DNA of 7,841 nucleotides from JACKBJ01 sp964549495 (lineage in GTDB: Bacteria > Chloroflexota > Anaerolineae > Epilineales > Epilineaceae): assembly GCA_964549495.1 (NCBI GenBank), contig CAZJWJ010000144.1, positions 1 to 7,841 on the forward strand, in the 5' to 3' direction. Every line of letters starts with the position of its first letter. Positions within the stretch are counted from its first letter, which is position 1. Position numbers and translations under genes: made by a program. The notes beneath the pieces are model-generated. The model had not been told where the DNA came from. It worked only from the letters and a program-made list of their open reading frames with translations, and made no database searches. Shown here piece by piece: positions 1-4,897 of the stretch.

Positions 1-94
1 GCCACATCGGCCCCCCACCCCAAAGCCCTCCCGCCCTGCGCCACCCCCACGCCTGCCCCAACAATCAACACAACAGCCTCCTGCATTCGTCGGC

Positions 95-286
95 TTGACC
101 ATCGTGACACTCGGCCTGGGCGCAGTGCTGTTCGTGGTCTTCCAGGCCTGCGTCAACACCATCCTCTTCAAGATCACCGAGGCCATGGTCGACGGTTTCA
201 GCATCGATACCTGGACCACGGCCTTCCTGTTGAGCTTGCTGCTCGCTATCGCCCGCTGGCTGGTGTTGGCTGCCGGTCTCGGCTGA
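95..286 (+). CDS. YvlD / phage holin family IV-like membrane protein, C-terminal half (partial or broken at 5' side)
   Basis: The 63 residues from the TTG at 95 match the C-terminal half of small YvlD-type (Phage_holin_4_2) membrane proteins as I know them: an 'LTIVTLG' turn, a hydrophobic helix, the short 'VDGFSIDTWTTA' loop, then a last helix ending near 'ARWLV'. Family members are usually about 110-120 residues with four helices, so two helices are missing here. The reading frame stays open to the left edge (codons from position 2), but that part translates to a Pro/Gln-rich stretch and not to helices. The TTG has no Shine-Dalgarno ahead of it, so I do not believe it is the natural start. 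Either the gene begins outside the window, or its 5' part is damaged or wrongly assembled. The cellular role of the family is unknown; an inner-membrane location is inferred. It converges on ctaA, with 65 bp between the stops. Confidence 0.6.
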   Translation: MTIVTLGLGAVLFVVFQACVNTILFKITEAMVDGFSIDTWTTAFLLSLLLAIARWLVLAAGLG

Positions 287-310
287 TCCGACCCCACGCG
301 ATCGCGACCC

Positions 311-334
311 GCCCTGCCCCTGCGCGGGGCGGGC
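311..334. terminator. GC-rich hairpin between convergent genes
   Basis: GCCCC (316-320) pairs with GGGGC (326-330) around a TGCGC loop. Beyond a bulged T at 315 the stem continues with GCCC (311-314) against GGGC (331-334). It sits in the 65-bp gap between the stops of the YvlD-like gene and ctaA, where a bidirectional terminator is expected. There is no T-tract on either strand, so it may only assist Rho-dependent termination or block 3' exonucleases. Confidence 0.35.
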
Positions 335-351
335 CCGGTGGAGGCTCGCCT

Positions 352-1383
352 TCAGCGATGTTGCAGCCGGTGAACCAAGAGGGTCACGGTCGAGAAGAGC
401 AGCACGGCGTTGGCTTGGTGTCCTAGCGCGATCCAGAGTTGGACATCTAGCAGGACGGTCAGAATGCCCAACAAGATCTGGACCCCGATCAGGGTCAGCA
501 CCAAGCGCGATGCGCCCAATGCCTGAGCAGCGCCGCCGAAGCCCCGCAGGCGAGCGTGCGTCCAAACCGCGAGTGCCAAGACGCCGAATGCCAGCCAGCG
601 GTGGCCAAAGTGCACCGCCGCCGGATTGTCCATGAAGTTTCGCCAGACCGGCTCCAGGCCGGTCAGCGCATCCCAAGGGATCCACTGCTGGAACATGCGC
701 GGCCAAGTGTTGGATACGTGGCCCGCCTTCAGTCCGGCCACGAAGCCGCCCCAACCGATCTGTAGGACCAGTACGACCAGCAGCCAGCGACCCAGGCGCC
801 GCAGACCGGCCGGCACGCGCCTCGCGTCGGCCGGTGGGTCGTCGAACTGCAGGTCGAAAGCCTTCCACAAACAGAGTGCCAGCAGGGTCAACGCCGCCAG
901 CAAGTGCGTCGTCAGCCGGTAGTGGCTGACGCTGGGCCGGTCGACCAAGCCGCTGGCGACCATGTACCAGCCCAAGAATCCCTGGAATGCGAAGAGCAGC
1001 CCGATGAGCACGTAGGCCGGCCGCTCGCGGCGAGGCAGGATGCCCTTCCACAAGAGGTAGAGCAGCGGCAGGGCGACCACCAGGCCGACCGCACGAGCCA
1101 AGAGTCGGTGAAACCATTCGATGTAGAAGATGCGCTGGTAGTCGGCCATCGACATGCCGGCGTTGACCTTTTGCCCTTCCGGGGACCGCATGTACAGGTC
1201 GTAGGCCGACTGCCAGGCCTCCTGGCCGATCGGCGGCAGGACGCCCATCACCACGTCCCATTCGACGATGGACAAGCCCGCGCGCGAGAGCCGTACGAAG
1301 CCCCCCACCGTCACCATCAGCGCGATCAGCCCGGCGCAGAGATAGAGCCAACGGCGGATGCGATCGCGATCTCTTGCCTGCAT
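352..1383 (-). CDS. ctaA: Heme A synthase (CtaA/COX15 family)
   Basis: An integral membrane enzyme that oxidises the C8 methyl of heme O to a formyl group, giving heme A for aa3-type cytochrome oxidases. The 343-residue product has about eight membrane segments in two similar halves. The family signatures are clear: 'GGFVRLSRAGLSIVEW' at residues 27-42, 'EWFHR' with E89 and H92, 'SHYRLTTHL' with H154 and H160, 'GGFVAGLKAGHVSNTWPRM' at 212-230, 'HFGHR' with H261, and 'GHQANAVLLF' with H322. H92, H160, H261 and H322 are the likely heme ligands, and E89 matches the conserved glutamate of the family. The long loop after 'EWD' and the lack of a Cys pair resemble the proteobacterial/mitochondrial COX15 type more than the Bacillus type. 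The ATG is preceded at 8 nt by GAGGAG (CTCCTC at 1392-1397 on +). No ctaB or oxidase subunit gene lies in the window, so it stands alone here. Confidence 0.95.
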   Translation of the reverse strand: MQARDRDRIRRWLYLCAGLIALMVTVGGFVRLSRAGLSIVEWDVVMGVLPPIGQEAWQSAYDLYMRSPEGQKVNAGMSMADYQRIFYIEWFHRLLARAVGLVVALPLLYLLWKGILPRRERPAYVLIGLLFAFQGFLGWYMVASGLVDRPSVSHYRLTTHLLAALTLLALCLWKAFDLQFDDPPADARRVPAGLRRLGRWLLVVLVLQIGWGGFVAGLKAGHVSNTWPRMFQQWIPWDALTGLEPVWRNFMDNPAAVHFGHRWLAFGVLALAVWTHARLRGFGGAAQALGASRLVLTLIGVQILLGILTVLLDVQLWIALGHQANAVLLFSTVTLLVHRLQHR

Positions 1384-1447
1384 GTGCCTCGCTCCTCGAG
1401 CCCCGCGCCTCCGAGGTCGTCTGCGCTTGACCTGGGCTTCCCCCGAG

Positions 1448-1453
1448 ATTCTA
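1448..1453 (-). promoter_or_regulatory. Possible -10 box for ctaA
   Basis: On the - strand this reads TAGAAT, five of six matches to the sigma70 -10 consensus, about 65 bp before the ctaA start codon. The -35 position at 17 bp spacing reads TGTTCG, which is poor. It overlaps the weak rightward -10 match at 1450-1455. It is offered only as the best leftward candidate in the gap. Confidence 0.25.
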
Positions 1454-1558
1454 GTCCCCGTTTAGGCCGGCGAACAGGACCATCCTGGGACGCTTCTGAC
1501 GATCGCGCGCCTCCTCTGCGCTGCACCCCTGATGGACGGATCTGCTCAATGCGCCCGA

Positions 1559-1576
1559 GTCAATCACACGATTGAC
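1559..1576. promoter_or_regulatory. 18-bp perfect dyad over the -35 box (operator candidate)
   Basis: GTCAATC (1559-1565), a 4-nt spacer ACAC, then GATTGAC (1570-1576) form a perfect 7-bp inverted repeat. The right half-site overlaps the first five bases of the TTGACA -35 element at 1572-1577. A dyad of this size and position is what a dimeric repressor site would look like, and a bound protein would block RNA polymerase. No regulator gene is present in the window, so the cognate protein is unknown. Chance resemblance caused by the -35 itself is possible, because half the dyad is the promoter element. Confidence 0.4.
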
Positions 1577-1600
1577 AAGCTCTCTGCATTCGATTACCAT
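1572..1600 (+). promoter_or_regulatory. Sigma70-type promoter for the DUF2339 gene
   Basis: A perfect -35 TTGACA (1572-1577), a 17-nt spacer, and a -10 TACCAT (1595-1600, four of six consensus bases, including the first two and last two). Initiation would be expected near 1607. This would give a leader of about 230 nt before the TTG start at 1839, with the entire long inverted repeat inside it. It is the best promoter match I see in the window and it points at the DUF2339 gene. Confidence 0.6.
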
Positions 1601-1661
1601 GGCCGCAGCTGGATGCATCCGTGTCCTCCGGACGACAAGCCGATGATCCGCGAGGCCTTAA

Positions 1662-1818
1662 GGCTCGCCCGGCAATAGGATCCCCGATTCGGACGCCGCT
1701 GCATCCACTGTGTCGGCCCGCTGTTCGTCGGCAATAGCTCTGCTATTCCCTCCTCACAGCGCACCAACACAGCGGCGCAGCGACGCCCTCGGTCGGGGAT
1801 CCTATTGCCGGGCGAGCC
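1662..1818. repeat. 157-bp near-symmetric inverted repeat (MITE-like element or leader hairpin)
   Basis: The outer 26 bp are a perfect inverted repeat: 1662-1687 against 1793-1818. Pairing continues with scattered mismatches and two 1-nt offsets through both roughly 78-nt arms to a perfect apex, AATAGC (1733-1738), TCT, GCTATT (1742-1747). The midpoint is exactly 1740. CTTA lies next to each end (1657-1660 and 1819-1822; one extra A at 1661 on the left), which could be a target-site duplication. No transposase gene accompanies it. If transcribed from the upstream promoter, the RNA would fold into a single very long hairpin ending 5 nt before the ribosome site of the DUF2339 gene. It could be a non-autonomous mobile element that landed in the leader, or a structured control element. 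The symmetry is certain; the role is not. Confidence 0.85.
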
Positions 1819-1838
1819 CTTACAGGGAGAATCGCGCC

Positions 1839-4586
1839 TTGGGCTCCGAATACCTGCTGTGCCTGATCCCCATCGCCTTGCTCTTGATCCCGATCCTGGC
1901 CTACACGAGCTTGCGCGGCGAGATCGCCGGTATCCAGCGCGAGCTCGCGGAGCTCCACATGCGCTTGCGACGCATGGAGTCGCAGGCCGGCCGCACGGGC
2001 TCCGACGCGCCCATCGAGACCCGGAAGCCCCCGGCGCCGGAGCTTTCGACGCCGGCTGGCCCGAGTGAGGAAGACCGATCACCGATCCCGCGACCCTCCG
2101 CCGCCCCGCCGTCCCCGAGTTCGGAGTCGCCAACCCCGCCGCTGGCATCCCCTTCGACCCCATCGCGAGCCTCGGCTTCCGATGGCCCATCGGCCGAGCT
2201 GCCGGCAAGCCAGACCGCGCCAGAGGCTTCTCCATTCGCCGAAGCCGAGCGACCTCGGAGCCGGAGCCAGGCCCGCCCCGAACCCCCGATTCGCTTCGAG
2301 GAGCTGCTCGGGACGCGTCTATACGTCTGGCTCGGGGCGATCGCCCTGGCCCTGGCCGGCATCTTCCTGGTGCGCTACGCCATCGACCAAGGCTGGTTGG
2401 TGCCCACGGTGCGCGTGTCCTTGGGCTTGGTCCTGGGCCTCGGCCTCCTGGGTAGCGGCGAACGGGCCCGGCACCTGCCGCGCATCGGCGAGGCGCTTTC
2501 GGCGGCCGGCGTGGCGGTGATGATGGCCAGCTTCTATGCCGCCACCCAGCTCTACGCTCTCCTGCCGCCCGGCGCCGGCTTCCTGCTGATGGGCCTCACC
2601 GCCTTGGTGGGCGTGGGCCTCTCGCTGCGCCAGGGGCCCATCGTGGCGGTGGTCGGCCTGGTCGGCGGATACTCGACCCCGATCCTGGTCGGTAGCGCGG
2701 ACCGGCCGGGACCGGCCTTGCTTGCCTATCTCTTGCTCCTGCTGACCGCCGTCGGACTGGTCGGCCGTCGACGTGGCTGGTGGCCACTGGCCGCCGCCAG
2801 CCTGGGCGCGGGCTTGCTCTGGGTCTTGCTCTGGATCGCGATGGGCCTGCGGGCGGGCGACCCAACCTGGCTGGGGCTCTACCTGCTGGCCTCCTTCGCC
2901 CTCATGCTCGCCCTCGGCTGGCAGGCGACCGACCCGGAGGAGCCGGCCCGCCAGGCCGAGCTGCGCCGCTACCTGATCCCGCTGTCGCTGCTGGCCACGC
3001 TCTTGGTGCAGCTGCGCCTGGGCTTCGCGGCGGACTACAGCAACACGACCTGGCTCTTCACCGGCCTGCTCTGCGCCGCCAGCCTGCTCTTGGGGAGGCT
3101 GCGCGAGGAGGACTACGCCCGGCTGCCCTGGATGACCGGCGCGCTGGCGGCCGTCATGCTCCTGGCCTGGCCGCTCGAGGGCTCGATGCAGACCCGGATC
3201 GCGCCCGCGGATGCCGATCCCGGGCCGCGCTTCCTGTGGACCGTCGCGGCCTTCGGCGCGCTCTACGCGCTAGCGGCCTACGCGGCCATTCGCGGCTCCG
3301 AGCGGGCCCCGCGCTGGACGGCGCTCTCGGCCACCGCAGCGCTGGCCGCCTACCTCTTGGCCTACCTGGCCCATCGCTCGGAGCTCGAACCGCCCTGGGG
3401 GCCGATCGCCATCGCCCTGGCTGCCCTGGCCATCCTGGCCTGCTGGCCCCTCTTGCAGCGACGCAAGTCCATGGCCGGCGGCAACGACAGCCTGGCCTAC
3501 ATGGCCGCCGGCGCCAGCGCCTTTCTGGCCTTGGCGGTGCCCATCGAGCTGCCTCGCGAATGGCTGGCCGCCGCCTGGGCCTTGGAGCTCCTGGCCCTCT
3601 GCTGGCTGGCCCTGCGCCTGGATGTGCCCCAGCTGCGCCGGCTGGTCTGGCCCCTGGCTGGCCTCGTCGGTCTGGGCCTGCTCGGCCCCTGGGTCTTGAC
3701 CTACGAGATCGGCCGGCTGCCGCTGCTCAACTGGATCGGCTACGGCTACGGCCTGCCGATCCTGGCCCTGGTGGCGGCCGCCGAGCTGGCCCTGGCCGCC
3801 GAGGACGAGGAGGTCACGCGCCTGACGCAATGGCTGGCCATCCTGCTGGGCCTGGCCTTCGCGAGCCTGCAGCTGCGGCAGCTCTTCAGCCCCGGCGATC
3901 TGCTCGAGCTCTCCGGCTTCGACTTCTTCGAGGCGGCCAGCTACGGCATCGCCTGGCTGCTCTTGGCCCTGGGTCTGCTGCAGGCCGGACGGCGCTGGCC
4001 GGGCCGCGTGCCACCCCTGGCCGCGGGGCTGCTGGCCAACCTGGCCTTGCTCGAGCTGCTCTTCCTGCCGGCCATCTTCCTCAACCCGCTGTGGACCCAC
4101 GCATCGGTGGGCAGCTGGCCCATCCTCAATCGGCTGCTCTTCGCCTACGGTATGCCGGCCATCCTGGCCCTGGTCGCCGCGCGCTCCTTCGACGAGGCCG
4201 AGGGCGAGGATCGCGACTCACTGCGGCCGTCGGCCGTCGTCAGCTTGATCTTCGCGCTGCTGTGGCTGAGCTTGCAGGTGCGGCAGCTCTTCCACGGCCG
4301 CTTCCTCGACGAGCCCGCGCTGCTGCCGGCCGAGAGCTACAGCTACTCTCTGGCCTGGGTCCTCTTCGGCAGCCTGCTGCTCGGCCTGGCCGTGTGGCGC
4401 GGCACCCGCCTGGCGCGCTGGGCGAGCCTGCCGGTGATGCTCATCGCCGTGGCCAAGGTCTTCCTCTTCGACACGGCCAACCTGGGTGGCATGTTCCGCG
4501 TTCTCTCCTTCCTCGGCCTGGGCTCGAGCCTCATCCTCTTGGGCTGGGTCTACCAGCGCTTCGTCTTCCGGCAGGACGAGCGATGA
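1839..4586 (+). CDS. DUF2339 family polytopic membrane protein
   Basis: A large inner-membrane protein of unknown function. I place the start at TTG 1839, because AGGGAG (1824-1829) precedes it by 9 nt and the product then opens with a membrane segment (residues 4-24). Longer readings would begin at a GTG inside the inverted repeat. The 915 residues comprise the N-terminal anchor, a short coiled-coil-like stretch (26-50), a Pro/Ser/Ala-rich linker (about 52-152), then a core of many membrane helices from about 160 onward. The core opening 'GTRLYVWLGAIALALAGIF', 'RYAIDQGWLVPTVRVSLG' and 'VVGLVGGYSTPIL' (271-283) is characteristic of DUF2339, as is the end with 'AKVFLFDTANLGGMFRVLSF'. A duplicated unit near the C-terminus is visible: 'LNWIGYGYGLPILALVAA' with 'LRQLF' at 679 repeats as 'LNRLLFAYGMPAILALVAA' with 'VRQLF' at 814. 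Family assignment is firm; no reaction can be inferred. Confidence 0.9.
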   Translation: MGSEYLLCLIPIALLLIPILAYTSLRGEIAGIQRELAELHMRLRRMESQAGRTGSDAPIETRKPPAPELSTPAGPSEEDRSPIPRPSAAPPSPSSESPTPPLASPSTPSRASASDGPSAELPASQTAPEASPFAEAERPRSRSQARPEPPIRFEELLGTRLYVWLGAIALALAGIFLVRYAIDQGWLVPTVRVSLGLVLGLGLLGSGERARHLPRIGEALSAAGVAVMMASFYAATQLYALLPPGAGFLLMGLTALVGVGLSLRQGPIVAVVGLVGGYSTPILVGSADRPGPALLAYLLLLLTAVGLVGRRRGWWPLAAASLGAGLLWVLLWIAMGLRAGDPTWLGLYLLASFALMLALGWQATDPEEPARQAELRRYLIPLSLLATLLVQLRLGFAADYSNTTWLFTGLLCAASLLLGRLREEDYARLPWMTGALAAVMLLAWPLEGSMQTRIAPADADPGPRFLWTVAAFGALYALAAYAAIRGSERAPRWTALSATAALAAYLLAYLAHRSELEPPWGPIAIALAALAILACWPLLQRRKSMAGGNDSLAYMAAGASAFLALAVPIELPREWLAAAWALELLALCWLALRLDVPQLRRLVWPLAGLVGLGLLGPWVLTYEIGRLPLLNWIGYGYGLPILALVAAAELALAAEDEEVTRLTQWLAILLGLAFASLQLRQLFSPGDLLELSGFDFFEAASYGIAWLLLALGLLQAGRRWPGRVPPLAAGLLANLALLELLFLPAIFLNPLWTHASVGSWPILNRLLFAYGMPAILALVAARSFDEAEGEDRDSLRPSAVVSLIFALLWLSLQVRQLFHGRFLDEPALLPAESYSYSLAWVLFGSLLLGLAVWRGTRLARWASLPVMLIAVAKVFLFDTANLGGMFRVLSFLGLGSSLILLGWVYQRFVFRQDER

Positions 4587-4701
4587 GCACTGCGCGAGAT
4601 GCTGCCCGCGGCCACCCCTGCTGCTGGCCAGCACTGGCCTGCTCTGGCTCCTGGCGCGCTTGGTCAGGCAGGTCGGTCCCGCCGGCGACGCCGCCGCCTG
4701 A
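4585..4701 (+). pseudogene. Possible C-terminal remnant of a DUF3999-like partner gene
   Basis: Immediately after the DUF2339 stop, frame 1 reads a hydrophobic helix with a basic end, 'LLLASTGLLWLLARLVRQV', using genome-typical CTG/CTC/GCC codons, and stops at TGA 4699-4701. It has no start codon or ribosome site of its own. In several proteobacteria a DUF2339 gene is followed by a DUF3999 gene, whose product I recall ending in a single helix followed by a short Arg/Gln-rich tail. The DUF2339 stop also overlaps an ATG (4583-4585) in the ATGA manner of coupled gene pairs, although that ATG opens a different frame that looks non-coding. Together this suggests an internally deleted partner gene. 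It may equally be chance. Confidence 0.22.
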
Positions 4702-4711
4702 GCCCTTCCGC

Positions 4712-4745
4712 CCGCGCCGTCTGCCCCTCCATTGCAGCGGCGCGG
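4712..4745 (+). terminator. Hairpin downstream of the DUF2339 gene
   Basis: CCGCGCCG (4712-4719) pairs perfectly with CGGCGCGG (4738-4745). After a bulged T, CTGC (4721-4724) pairs with GCAG (4734-4737) around a 9-nt loop, giving 12 bp in total. It lies 126 nt beyond the DUF2339 stop and 11 nt beyond the stop of the putative remnant frame. No T-tract follows, so it is a candidate RNA 3'-end structure and not a textbook intrinsic terminator. Confidence 0.4.
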
Positions 4746-4829
4746 ACCGCCACCGTGGCTCCGCCGGTTGATCCCTCGCCGCCGACGGGCTCCTCGGACC
4801 ATCCCTTGGGTCACACCACTCCGCGCGCC

Positions 4830-4848
4830 TGCGTTACAATCTGACGCA
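4830..4848 (+). promoter_or_regulatory. -10 box inside a small inverted repeat, upstream of the peptidase gene
   Basis: TACAAT (4835-4840) is a five-of-six -10 match, 58 bp ahead of the peptidase start. No convincing -35 sits at 16-18 bp: 17 bp spacing reads CACACC, and TTGGGT (4806-4811) is 23 bp away. The -10 is framed by TGCGT (4830-4834) and ACGCA (4844-4848), a 5-bp inverted repeat that might be a regulator site for an activator-dependent promoter. The rest of the 4587-4897 gap shows nothing else I can name. Confidence 0.4.
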
Positions 4849-4897
4849 TGCCCGCTAGGGCGATCACGACTCGAGAATACCGACAGGGAGCATCACC

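Larger units (their letters stand above)
1384..1838. other. Divergent intergenic region between ctaA and the DUF2339 gene
   Basis: This 455-bp gap separates two divergently transcribed genes. It has more A/T-rich patches than the flanking genes. From left to right it holds the ctaA ribosome site (1392-1397) and a weak -10-like box facing ctaA, then an operator-like dyad with a strong rightward promoter (1559-1600), the 157-bp inverted repeat (1662-1818), and the AGGGAG site (1824-1829) of the DUF2339 gene. A second, weaker rightward match is TTGACC (1427-1432), 17 nt, TCTAGT (1450-1455). Reading frames across it are short and lack ribosome sites. I recognise no protein gene in it. Confidence 0.7.

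Noticed and set aside
65..1351. A 428-codon open frame on the - strand overlapping ctaA
   Set aside because: It is an Arg/Gly/Pro-rich shadow of the ctaA frame with no recognisable motif, while the ctaA frame is an unmistakable COX15 protein.
1532..1678. A 48-codon ORF starting ATG GAC and ending in the left arm of the inverted repeat
   Set aside because: The last 26 or so codons read plausibly as protein ('DYHGRSWMHP'). However, there is no ribosome site, the strong promoter lies inside it, and its end is made by the repeat. I recognise no family; at best it is a gene fragment.
1662..1818. An integron attC site as an explanation of the long palindrome
   Set aside because: The ends lack the GTTRRRY / RYYYAAC core-site pair, and no integrase or cassette array is present.
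1710..1838. A 43-codon N-terminal extension of the DUF2339 protein from GTG 1710
   Set aside because: It starts inside the inverted repeat, has no ribosome site, and encodes non-family sequence before the natural membrane anchor. TTG 1839 has AGGGAG at 9 nt.
3270..4100. A Gln/Gly-rich 276-codon - strand frame inside the DUF2339 gene
   Set aside because: It is the antisense of Leu (CTG) and Ala codons, which produces Gln/Gly/Arg runs. It has no ribosome site and no domain.
2780..4771. A 663-codon + strand frame overlapping the DUF2339 gene, including a 62-codon ATG ORF at 4583
   Set aside because: It is a Gly/Arg/Pro/Ala shadow of DUF2339. The part after 4583 is Cys/Arg/Pro-rich with no family resemblance, so the ATGA overlap alone does not make a gene.
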